A stretch of 7,349 nt of DNA from Anaerolinea sp. (lineage in GTDB: Bacteria > Chloroflexota > Anaerolineae > Anaerolineales > Villigracilaceae): assembly GCA_020720965.1 (NCBI GenBank), contig DYNS01000144.1, positions 1 to 7,349 on the forward strand, written 5' to 3'. Positions 1 to 6,552 of this stretch are shown piece by piece. A model generated the notes under the pieces. The model searched no databases, was not told the DNA's origin, and worked only from the letters and a program-made list of their open reading frames with translations. The number at the start of each line of letters is the position of its first letter. The stretch's first letter is position 1. The translations under genes were made by a program, and so were the position numbers.

Positions 1-782
1 CAACCTGTGCAGCCTGCATCGTCGGCTGGGCGCACGGCAAGTTCGGCAAGCGCGAGGGGGTCGGCTTCTTCTGGCAGGTGCAGCAGAAGGGTGTCGGTTT
101 GCCCCACTTGCCGGGTCAGTTCCTCCTGGGTGCCGAGGGCAATCAACTCGCCCTTGTCAATAATCCCCACCCGGTGAGAGAGTTCGGCGGCTTCTTCCAT
201 GTAATGAGTGGTGTACAAAACGGTCATCCCCTCCGCGTTGAGGGCTTTCACCGTATCCAAAATGGCGCGGCGGCTTTGGGGGTCAATCCCTACGGTTGGT
301 TCGTCCATAAACAAAAGGCGAGGTTTATGCAACAAGCCCACGCCAATATTCACCCGGCGTTTCATCCCGCCGCTGTAGGTTTTTACGGCTTTGTTGGCTT
401 TGTCAGTTAAACCAATCTGCTCCAGTACCTCGTCCAGACGCTGTTTAAGGGCTTTGCCGCTCAACCCGTACATTTGTCCCCAAAAAGTGAGATTTTCACG
501 GGCGGTCAGGTCTTCGTACAATGCCAGGTCTTGTGGCACAACCCCAATTAACTGCCGCACTGCCATTGGTTCTTTGCGAATGGAATGACCGGCAATGGTG
601 GCATCTCCCTCCGAGGGGTCGTACAAGGTGGAGAGCATGGAAATGGTGGTCGTCTTGCCTGCCCCGTTGGGACCCAGCAGGCTAAAAATTTCCCCCTCGC
701 GGATGTCGAAGGTGACGCCTTTGACGGCGGTGAAGTTGCCATAAGTCTTAACCAAATTTTGCCCATCGAGGATGGAAGCCAT
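1..782 (-). CDS. ABC-2 type transporter ATP-binding protein (C-terminus cut by window edge)
   Basis: This is the cytoplasmic nucleotide-binding subunit of an ABC transporter; ATP binding and hydrolysis would power a separate membrane permease. The 260 visible codons carry the full ATPase core: Walker A GPNGAGKTTT (residues 37-46), Q-loop glutamine Q84 in VVPQD, signature YSGGMKRR (136-143), Walker B LLFMDEP (156-162), D-loop GIDPQS (165-170) and switch histidine H193 in TTHYMEEA. The compact N-terminus and the short signature motif resemble the DrrA/NatA/CcmA-like exporter ATPases that pair with ABC-2 permeases. Those proteins usually have about 300-330 residues, so roughly 40-70 are missing past the left edge, where a permease gene would also be expected. 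The start directly abuts the mtaB stop (TAAATG) and has a purine-rich ribosome binding site inside mtaB. The substrate cannot be told from the sequence; drug, lipid or ion export are all possible. Confidence 0.94.
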   Translation of the reverse strand, partial: MASILDGQNLVKTYGNFTAVKGVTFDIREGEIFSLLGPNGAGKTTTISMLSTLYDPSEGDATIAGHSIRKEPMAVRQLIGVVPQDLALYEDLTARENLTFWGQMYGLSGKALKQRLDEVLEQIGLTDKANKAVKTYSGGMKRRVNIGVGLLHKPRLLFMDEPTVGIDPQSRRAILDTVKALNAEGMTVLYTTHYMEEAAELSHRVGIIDKGELIALGTQEELTRQVGQTDTLLLHLPEEADPLALAELAVRPADDAGCTG

Positions 783-2066
783 TTACAAATCCCTTTCTCC
801 AAGAATTTCGCCCGCCAAACCGTCTTCGGTCAGGTGGGAGAGCTTGACCCAATCAATCTGATTCCAACGCGGCGAGGGGGCGGATGCCCGAACCCGCAGA
901 TAATTGCCCGTTAAACCCTCCATTTGCCAGCCGGAAGAATCCAGGCTGCTGGCTGCCTCCCATAAAACCGGCATTTCCTCGCCCAAAAAGCGCTGACGGT
1001 AGGCGGCGGCGCTCTCGGCGAGGGCATGCCTGAGGGCAGCGGCGCGTGCCTTTTTGAGATGCGCCGGGTTTTGGGCTTTCATCCTTGCGGCGGGTGTGCC
1101 GGGGCGCAGGGAGTAAGGGAAGACATGCCCGCCTGCAAAATCCATTTGGCGCACAAAGGCTAGGCTTTCGGCAAATTCTTCTTCCGTTTCGCCGGGGAAG
1201 CCTGCAATCAGGTCGGTGGTGAGGGCGATGGAGGGGCAGGCGGCGCGGGCGGTTTGCGCCAACGCCGCAAAGGAGGTAGGCGTGGTTTTGCGGAGCATCC
1301 GCCGCAGGGTGGCGGCGCTGCCAGATTGTAGAGGCAGGTGCAGGTGGGGCATAAGGCGGGGATTTTGCCACAGGGAGAAGAAGTCCTCGTCTAAATCCCA
1401 GGGTTCCAGCGAGGAAAGCCGCAGGCGCGGCGTTTCGGTTTCTTCCAAAATGCTTTTTACCAGGCTCTTCAGGGTCGAGTCTTTTTCCTGCCCCCATGCG
1501 CCCAGGTGAACGCCGGTGAGGACGATTTCCTGCGCCCCGCCTTGGAGGGCGCCGCGTACATCTGCCAATACGGCGGGCAAAGGGCGGGAGCGGTTCGCGC
1601 CCCTGGCGGCGGTTGTGATGCAAAAGGTGCAGGCGTTATCGCAGCCATCTTGTACTTTGATGAAGGCGCGGGCGCGCTGTCTTAAACCTGGCAGAGGCAG
1701 GCGGGTGAGCGGCTCCGAGTCGAAAATTTCGGGGGGCAGCCCCAGCAGGGTGGGGACGAGGTGGTCTTTTTCTTCGTTGGGGATGACTCGCTGCACGCCG
1801 GGCAGGGTTAGCGCCTGTTGTGGGGCGAGGGCGCTCCAACAGCCGGTGACGGTGATGTTTTGTATTCCCGCTTTTGCCATTTGGCGTATTTTTTGGCGCG
1901 AATCGGAGGCGGCTTGGGAGGTAACGCTGCAAGTGTTGAGGATGGCGCTTTCCGCTTCGGCGGGGTCGGAGGTGATGTTGTGACCCGCCGCCCGCAGTTG
2001 GTTTGCCATGTGTTCAATTTCTGCCTGGTTCAGGCGGCATCCAACTGTGTCCAGGTAAATTTTCAT
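783..2066 (-). CDS. mtaB: tRNA (t6A37) C2-methylthiotransferase MtaB, radical SAM
   Basis: The predicted enzyme adds a methylthio group to C2 of N6-threonylcarbamoyladenosine at position 37 of ANN-decoding tRNAs, using S-adenosylmethionine and two iron-sulfur clusters. The 427 residues show the family order. The N-terminal UPF0004 domain has three cluster-binding cysteines: C10 (TVGCRLNQ), C46 (NTCSVT) and C76 (TGCW). The radical SAM domain has the CxxxCxxC motif at C142, C146 and C149 (DGCDNACTFC), followed by LTGVHLGAWG near 183-192 and an LHLPLQSGS segment. A TRAM-like RNA-binding tail lies at about 365-425. The N-terminus and the VQDGCDN context fit MtaB (YqeV) better than MiaB or RimO, and the length is normal. 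The start overlaps the stop of the lipoprotein gene by 4 bp (ATGA) with no Shine-Dalgarno sequence, so translation is probably coupled. All catalytic cysteines are present, so the enzyme should be active. Confidence 0.94.
   Translation of the reverse strand: MKIYLDTVGCRLNQAEIEHMANQLRAAGHNITSDPAEAESAILNTCSVTSQAASDSRQKIRQMAKAGIQNITVTGCWSALAPQQALTLPGVQRVIPNEEKDHLVPTLLGLPPEIFDSEPLTRLPLPGLRQRARAFIKVQDGCDNACTFCITTAARGANRSRPLPAVLADVRGALQGGAQEIVLTGVHLGAWGQEKDSTLKSLVKSILEETETPRLRLSSLEPWDLDEDFFSLWQNPRLMPHLHLPLQSGSAATLRRMLRKTTPTSFAALAQTARAACPSIALTTDLIAGFPGETEEEFAESLAFVRQMDFAGGHVFPYSLRPGTPAARMKAQNPAHLKKARAAALRHALAESAAAYRQRFLGEEMPVLWEAASSLDSSGWQMEGLTGNYLRVRASAPSPRWNQIDWVKLSHLTEDGLAGEILGERDL
791..800 (-). 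promoter_or_regulatory. Ribosome binding site of the ABC ATPase gene
   Basis: On the minus strand GGAGAAAGGG lies 8 nt before the ATG at 782, inside the last codons of mtaB. It is the clearest Shine-Dalgarno sequence on the minus strand, and it supports both the chosen start and cotranscription with mtaB. The other three minus-strand genes have nothing comparable. Confidence 0.7.
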
Positions 2067-2716
2067 GGCTGAAAGAGGGTGAAGTTGTCGAAGTAGATGT
2101 CTGCGCCGGGCTGCGAGAAGGTTCCCGCCAAAATGCCTACATCGCCGCTGCTTAGTTCGGTGTCTTCCACCGAGGCAACCAGCTCGTCATTGACGCGCAG
2201 GATGAGAAACTGTTCCACACAGTCGGCGCGCAGGCGGTTGGGCTGCCTGCCGGTGCGGATTGCAGGATGCGGTTGCATTTTGCCCCCGCCGGTAAGGATT
2301 TGCGCCTGCCCGTCTTTGGTTTTGCCAATGGCGTAGTAACCATCCGCGCTGATGACAAAGAAGTAGTAATTTTGGTTGTCTGCCAGGCGGCAAACCAGTC
2401 CCATCCGGTTTTCCAGCGGACCGGCGGCGGGGAATAAATCGGTTTCGATTTGTACGTTGGGGAACTGCAAACCAGGGTGCGACCAGATATTAACGTTTGG
2501 CTGCTGGGCAACGATGCGATACGCGCCATCGGCGTAGCCTGCCGCGCCCGCCTCGCTGACCATCTCTCCCCAGCCGCCTTCGCGGTTGTTAAACTGCTCC
2601 CGGTATAAAATTCCGCCGGATTGAACGAGGATTTGGGTGAGGGTGTTGGGTTTGCACGCGCCCAGGGTGAGGGCAAGCAGGGCAAGGATAAGGAAGGGGG
2701 GGCGGGGAGGCTTCAT
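2063..2716 (-). CDS. Lipoprotein with DUF1080-like (concanavalin A-type) jelly-roll domain
   Basis: This is a predicted membrane-attached lipoprotein of 217 residues. The N-terminus is basic, then hydrophobic (residues 7-18), and ends in the lipobox LGAC with lipidation cysteine C21. The mature part (about 35-217) has the pattern of the all-beta jelly-roll domains related to DUF1080 and family-16-like glycoside-binding folds: an early REQFNN...GGW segment, a central MGLVCRL...NYYFFVISADGYYAIGK block (about 105-132), NRLRADC (160-166), and a closing GDVGILAGTF...YFDNFTL stretch. C109 and C166 could form a disulfide outside the cell. No glycosidase catalytic pair is obvious, so binding of a carbohydrate or other ligand is likelier than hydrolysis. 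The gene lies 24 bp after the TPR gene, has its own probable -10 box, and overlaps mtaB by 4 bp. The ligand is unknown. The lipobox is clear and the fold assignment is good but made by eye. Confidence 0.86.
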   Translation of the reverse strand: MKPPRPPFLILALLALTLGACKPNTLTQILVQSGGILYREQFNNREGGWGEMVSEAGAAGYADGAYRIVAQQPNVNIWSHPGLQFPNVQIETDLFPAAGPLENRMGLVCRLADNQNYYFFVISADGYYAIGKTKDGQAQILTGGGKMQPHPAIRTGRQPNRLRADCVEQFLILRVNDELVASVEDTELSSGDVGILAGTFSQPGADIYFDNFTLFQP

Positions 2717-2723
2717 GGGGGCG

Positions 2724-2729
2724 ATTATA
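2724..2729 (-). promoter_or_regulatory. -10 box TATAAT in front of the lipoprotein gene
   Basis: A perfect TATAAT on the minus strand ends 7 nt before the lipoprotein ATG at 2716. Transcription normally starts about 7 nt after the -10 box, so the transcript would begin at or next to the start codon. The 7 nt between are C-rich (CGCCCCC) and hold no Shine-Dalgarno sequence. The best -35 candidate, CCGACA at 2749-2754 (4 of 6 consensus bases), has a long 19-bp spacer and lies inside the 3' end of the TPR gene. This would be a promoter internal to the operon. Confidence 0.55.
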
Positions 2730-2740
2730 CCTTTGGGGGT

Positions 2741-4129
2741 TTAGGGCGTGTCGGCTTGCAGAATTTTTTCAATTGCCTGGCTATATTCGCCTTGCGGGGC
2801 AAGCGCCAGGGCGCGTTGCAGGTAATCTCTTGCGGCGGCGCTTTCGCCGGTTTGCAGGTGCAAAATGCCCAGGTAAAACAAGGGGGCGGGGTCTTGGGGC
2901 TGTGCAATGGCGTTCTGCTGCAACAACGCCGCCGCCGATTCAGTTTCTCCCACCGCCATCAGCAGGCGGGCGAGCAGCTCGCCGCTTTGCGGGTCTGAGG
3001 GAGCGAGGGCGTAGGCGCGGAGCGCAGCTTGTAGACCGATTTCCAGGTAGGATTGCTGTTCGGCGCAGAAAGCCGCCAGGGCGTGCCAGGTCTGCGGGTC
3101 TTGCGGGGCGAGGGCGGTTGCGTTTTGATAATGCGTCAGGGCTTGCGCCAGGTCGCTTTGGGAGATAACCCGTCCCAGCGCCATTTGCCAGGCGGGATTC
3201 TGCGGCTCCCGTTGTTGCGCCTGCTGGAACTCCACCGTCGCTTGTGGCAGGTTTCTGTTTTCTTCCAGGTGCAGGGCGTAAAGAGCGTGCAGTAGAGCTG
3301 AGTCTTCGGCGGCGAGGGCTTGCTTAAAAAGTTTTTCGGCGGCGGCAGGCTGACCGGTCTTGTGCAGGCTGAGCGCCAGCCAGCCCAAAGCGGTGCCAAA
3401 ATTACCTCCCGCTTGCTGGTTGGCGTAGTCGAATGCCAGGCGGGCGAGAATCCATTCTTCCTGGCTGGCTAAAATTTGCCCGCTCAACAGGGCGGGCAGG
3501 TAGGCAGGCTGACCCGGCTGGAGGGAATTTTGCAGGTTTTGCAGCATCTTTGCCAGGGCGGGGGATGATTCTCCCAGCGTGACCAGGTTGGAAAGCGCCA
3601 AACCAGGCTGGTAGGGTAGTTGCAAAATCCCCAGCCGGGTTCTGGCTTGGGCGTTTTGCGGTTCGGCTTGCAGCCAGGCTTGCAGCGTCTTCTCTTCGTC
3701 CGCAAACCGCGAGCGCAGATGATATTCCTCTGCCAGGCGGGGCAGAACCAGGTTGAGAAGGGTCCCCCTCGCTTGCAGGTCTTCCCATAAAAGCAGGGCT
3801 TCTTCTGGTTGTTGGTTCTGGTGCAGAGCATTCGCCAGCGCCCACTGCCCCTGCGGACTGAGGGCGTTTTTGCGTTGCGCTTCTCGCAGCAGGGCAATGG
3901 CGCGAGGCAGGTCTTTTTGTTGCAAGGCATTTTGTCCGGCTTCATCGTATAAGTCCGCCCTCCAGGGCAGGCGGCGGGCGGCAACTTCATAGAAGTGGGA
4001 TTTCTGCGCGTAGTCAGTTGGATGCGCTTGCTGCGCCTGATTCAACGCCCAAAAACCTTGTCCCAGCGGCGGCAGGGCGCTGAATAAGACCAGAATAAAC
4101 AGAAGCAGGGCGTTTTGACTCCGTTTCAT
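2741..4129 (-). CDS. Membrane-anchored tetratricopeptide (TPR) repeat protein
   Basis: This 462-residue protein starts with a short basic stretch (MKRSQ) and a hydrophobic segment at about 7-23. The segment lacks a convincing cleavage site and probably acts as an uncleaved membrane anchor, leaving the rest outside the cytoplasm. From about residue 55 to the end it is helical repeat protein. TPR-like units include a copy near 57-90 (LYDEAGQNALQQKD...AIALLREA), further degenerate units in the middle, and clear ones toward the C-terminus (TALGWLALSLHKTGQPAAAEKLFKQAL, then a unit ending THYQNATALAPQDP, and finally FYLGILHLQTGESAAARDYLQRALALAP). TPR arrays bind other proteins; no enzymatic domain is visible. 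It is the first gene of the leftward cluster and is transcribed divergently from the kinase-like gene. The start at 4129 is supported by a TATAAT box 10 nt upstream. The partner is unknown; assembly or scaffolding at the envelope is a guess. Confidence 0.86.
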   Translation of the reverse strand: MKRSQNALLLFILVLFSALPPLGQGFWALNQAQQAHPTDYAQKSHFYEVAARRLPWRADLYDEAGQNALQQKDLPRAIALLREAQRKNALSPQGQWALANALHQNQQPEEALLLWEDLQARGTLLNLVLPRLAEEYHLRSRFADEEKTLQAWLQAEPQNAQARTRLGILQLPYQPGLALSNLVTLGESSPALAKMLQNLQNSLQPGQPAYLPALLSGQILASQEEWILARLAFDYANQQAGGNFGTALGWLALSLHKTGQPAAAEKLFKQALAAEDSALLHALYALHLEENRNLPQATVEFQQAQQREPQNPAWQMALGRVISQSDLAQALTHYQNATALAPQDPQTWHALAAFCAEQQSYLEIGLQAALRAYALAPSDPQSGELLARLLMAVGETESAAALLQQNAIAQPQDPAPLFYLGILHLQTGESAAARDYLQRALALAPQGEYSQAIEKILQADTP

Positions 4130-4139
4130 AATGGTTGTA

Positions 4140-4145
4140 ATTATA
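4140..4145 (-). promoter_or_regulatory. -10 box TATAAT of the leftward TPR-lipoprotein-mtaB-ABC cluster
   Basis: A perfect TATAAT on the minus strand is followed by 10 nt (TACAACCATT) and then the TPR gene ATG. The predicted transcription start is about 4133-4134, giving a leader of only about 4-5 nt with no room for a Shine-Dalgarno sequence. No good -35 hexamer is seen; the region 17 bp upstream reads AGAAAA. Confidence 0.6.
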
Positions 4146-4177
4146 CGCTCTCCGTCTTTCCGTTTTCTTAAGCGTGC

Positions 4178-4183
4178 TATAAT
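4178..4183 (+). promoter_or_regulatory. Extended -10 box (TGCTATAAT) of the sensor kinase-LysM operon
   Basis: A perfect TATAAT preceded by TGC (4175-4177) makes an extended -10 element, which can compensate for the poor -35 region here. It is followed by 10 nt (TTTGCCGATT) and then ATG at 4194. The predicted start site is about 4190, so the mRNA would be nearly leaderless. The box decides the start codon: the in-frame ATG at 4131 lies upstream of the promoter and would not be on this transcript. Confidence 0.65.
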
Positions 4184-4193
4184 TTTGCCGATT

Positions 4194-6551
4194 ATGGAAC
4201 TTCTTAACCAACTCGCCTCCTTCCTAGCCGACCCTCCGGGGAATCTTATTTACATCCTCGTTACTTCTGTCATGCTCATGGGCGCTCTGCAAGGGGCAAT
4301 CAGCCTTTGGCGTGCTTCGGGCTATCCGCAGGCGCGGCGCATGGTGTTAGGTCTCAGCCTTGTACTGACCAGCCAGGTTCTCCTGTTGCTGGTCGGTCTT
4401 TTGATGAGCCAGGGCGCATGGGGCGATTTGGCGCTTTTACCGGTTTTAGACCGCGCCGCGATGCTCTTTAGCCTGATATGGCTCATCTGGGTTTGGGCTT
4501 ACCCGGAACCCAACCGCAGCGGCGATGCTGCATCGGCTTTGTTGAGCCTGCTGACCCTGGCGGCTCTGCTTTTTGGAGCGGTTTCTTATGCCGGGAATGC
4601 CGCAGGCGAGTTCAACCAGTCGGCGCAGAGCGCTTTTTGGAGCATTGGCGCAATGGCTCTCTCTGCTTTGGGGCTAATTGTCCTTTTGGCGCGTAAATCT
4701 CACGGGTGGGGCACGGGCGTCACCTTCGTGTTCATGGCGTTGCTCGGTTTTTCGTTGGAACTTTTTGCTCCCCGCACCGGAGATTTTTTGGGATTTGTGC
4801 GCTTCTTTATGCTGGCAGGCTATCCCCTCGCTCTTACTCTGCCGATGCGCTTCCCCATGCCTTCCGAATTTCCCCAAACCCGCACCGTCGCCACCTTTCA
4901 AGATAAGGTGGCGGAAGCCCAAAAACAAAGCGGAGGAGAACGTCCTACCCAGCCCCTGCGGGAACGCCGCCGCTACAGCACCGACCCCAAGACCCTCCAA
5001 TCCCTCCTCCTCCTCGCCGCCGAAACCGAAGCGGACCGGATTAACCAAGCCATTTCCCGTGCCATTGCCCAGGCAATGTTGGCGGATTTGTGCTTTTTGC
5101 TCTACCTCGACCCCTCCAAAACAAACATCACCATCGCCGCCGGTTACGACCTGATTCGGGAAGAAAACCTGCAAGGCGGCATGATGCACAAAGAACTCGT
5201 CCCTATGCTGGGCAACGCCATCATGCGCGGTCGCGCCCTGCGCCTGCCCGCCAGCACCACCTCCTCCGACCTGAAAGGGCTGGGGGATATGCTCGGTCTT
5301 TCCAGCGCCGGAAACCTGCTCAACGTGCCGATTCTTTCGGAAAAAGACGGCGCCATCGGCAGCCTTTTGCTACTCTCCCCCTACTCCAACCGGGTCTGGA
5401 GCGCAGACGACCAGACTTTCCTCATCAACATCACCGCCTCTTTTGTGCCGATTATGGAGCGCGGCAGGAAAATTGAGCAAGTCGCCCTGGAACGTGACCA
5501 ATATCGTCACGCCTCCGCAGATGCGCTGGCGCAGCTGGAAAGATTGCAAGATGCCAATACAGACCTGAGCAACCAGGTAGAGACCTTCAAAGCCCGGTTG
5601 GAAGAAGCCTCTGCCTCGGTGGCGGAACGCCAGCAACTGCTGGAGAAAATCAGCGCCCTGCAAGAGCAAAACCAACAGATTATCACCGCCGAAGCCCCTG
5701 TTCGGGATGATAATTATCTGGAAAATGAGCTGCGCCTTACCCTGCGTGAGATGGCACGTTTGCAAAACTCCCTCGCCGAATCAAACATTAAAATTTTGGA
5801 ATTGGAAAGCAAACAGTCCCTGCCCTCCCTTTCTGGAGACCAGGCGGATGTTGTCGTCTCCATCTCGCAGGAATTGCGCCAACCCCTTTCCTCCGTCATT
5901 GGTTACGCTGACCTGCTCCTGGGTGAGTCGGTTGGCATTTTGGGCGCGTTACAGCGCAAGTTCATCGAGCGCATCCGCGCCTCCACTGAGCGCATCGGCA
6001 GCCTCATAGATGACCTTATCCAACTGACGACCTTGGAAAGCGGGCTTAAATCCCTCAAGGCTGAGCCGGTAGACCTGAACCTTATCATCGATAACGCTAT
6101 GGCATACACATCCAGCCAGTTGCGCGAGAAAAATATCTCTCTCCGGATAGACATCCCGGAAAATATCACATCCATCCACACCGACCGCGAAGCCTTGCAA
6201 CAAATTCTCATTCACCTCCTGCAAAATGCAGGCGCTGCCTCCGCAGTAGAAAGCGCCATCACCTTGCGGGTGCGTACTCAACGGGAAACCGGCTCCGACT
6301 ATGCCCTCATCCAGGTCGCCGATAGCGGCGGCGGAATCCCCGCCGAGGATATGAACCGGGTCTTCTCCCGCCTTTACCGCGCCGACAACGTCCTGATTCA
6401 AGGCGTGGGCGATACGGGTGTGGGTCTGTCCATCGCCCGCACCCTCACCGAAGCCCAGGGCGGGCGCATTTGGGTGGATACAGAAATGGGGACCGGCTCA
6501 ACCTTCAGCGTCCTCCTGCCCATGCGCGGCAGACAAGCGCAGGAAGCCTGA
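4194..6551 (+). CDS. 7TM-GAF sensor histidine-kinase-like protein lacking the phosphoacceptor His
   Basis: This 785-residue integral membrane sensor has seven hydrophobic segments at about 17-38, 50-70, 84-103, 112-131, 147-166, 173-191 and 201-217, resembling the 7TM N-terminal region of some histidine kinases. A GAF-type ligand domain spans about 267-420, followed by a charged coiled coil at about 425-545 and a dimerisation/H-box-like segment at about 553-615. The HATPase domain spans about 665-775, with N-box N678 (LLQNAG), G1 box D710 (DSGGGIP), F-box FSRLYR and G2 box GDTGVGL (739-745). ATP binding therefore looks intact. The H-box reads SQELRQPLSSVIGY where SHELRTPL is usual, so residue 559, normally the phosphorylated histidine, is glutamine (codon CAG at 5868-5870). 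Autophosphorylation in the usual way is not expected. It may act as a pseudokinase, pass signals by conformation, or work through a partner. No response regulator is in view. An upstream in-frame ATG at 4131 would add 21 residues but lies before the promoter. The LysM gene follows after one base. Confidence 0.88.
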   Translation: MELLNQLASFLADPPGNLIYILVTSVMLMGALQGAISLWRASGYPQARRMVLGLSLVLTSQVLLLLVGLLMSQGAWGDLALLPVLDRAAMLFSLIWLIWVWAYPEPNRSGDAASALLSLLTLAALLFGAVSYAGNAAGEFNQSAQSAFWSIGAMALSALGLIVLLARKSHGWGTGVTFVFMALLGFSLELFAPRTGDFLGFVRFFMLAGYPLALTLPMRFPMPSEFPQTRTVATFQDKVAEAQKQSGGERPTQPLRERRRYSTDPKTLQSLLLLAAETEADRINQAISRAIAQAMLADLCFLLYLDPSKTNITIAAGYDLIREENLQGGMMHKELVPMLGNAIMRGRALRLPASTTSSDLKGLGDMLGLSSAGNLLNVPILSEKDGAIGSLLLLSPYSNRVWSADDQTFLINITASFVPIMERGRKIEQVALERDQYRHASADALAQLERLQDANTDLSNQVETFKARLEEASASVAERQQLLEKISALQEQNQQIITAEAPVRDDNYLENELRLTLREMARLQNSLAESNIKILELESKQSLPSLSGDQADVVVSISQELRQPLSSVIGYADLLLGESVGILGALQRKFIERIRASTERIGSLIDDLIQLTTLESGLKSLKAEPVDLNLIIDNAMAYTSSQLREKNISLRIDIPENITSIHTDREALQQILIHLLQNAGAASAVESAITLRVRTQRETGSDYALIQVADSGGGIPAEDMNRVFSRLYRADNVLIQGVGDTGVGLSIARTLTEAQGGRIWVDTEMGTGSTFSVLLPMRGRQAQEA
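6541..6546 (+). promoter_or_regulatory. Ribosome binding site of the LysM gene
   Basis: AGGAAG lies 6 nt before the ATG at 6553, within the last codons of the kinase-like gene. It supports the start and translation from a shared transcript. Confidence 0.65.
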
Positions 6552-6552
6552 A

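Noticed and set aside
1516..1983. Long plus-strand open frame (155 codons) opposite mtaB
   Set aside because: It is antisense to a fully conserved enzyme, has no recognisable domain and is rich in Arg, Ala and Ser, as expected of a shadow frame in GC-rich DNA.
2152..2685. Minus-strand frame of 177 codons overlapping the lipoprotein gene
   Set aside because: It runs in another frame of the same strand across a gene with a clear lipobox and a conserved domain, and its translation is rich in Ser and Pro without any motif.
2717..2740. Rho-independent terminator between the TPR and lipoprotein genes
   Set aside because: The 24-bp gap has C and G runs but no stem followed by a U tract; a -10 box explains it better.
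4167..4172. CTTAAG palindrome in the divergent promoter region as an operator
   Set aside because: The dyad is only 6 bp and does not extend into the flanks, so it is too short to call a regulator site.
4131..4193. Upstream in-frame ATG that would lengthen the kinase-like protein by 21 residues
   Set aside because: It lies upstream of the extended -10 box at 4175-4183, so it should not be on the mRNA. The added residues are not hydrophobic like the start of a membrane protein, and they overlap the opposite promoter. ATG 4194 fits the promoter better.
4674..5189. Minus-strand frame of 171 codons opposite the kinase-like gene
   Set aside because: The translation is Gly-rich low complexity and covers the membrane and GAF coding region of a convincing gene; no start signal supports it.
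5849..5900. Possible frameshift or pseudogene explaining the missing histidine of the kinase
   Set aside because: The frame is intact on both sides, the surrounding H-box residues (ELR, PL, IGY) are kept, and the ATPase domain downstream is complete; a simple substitution fits.
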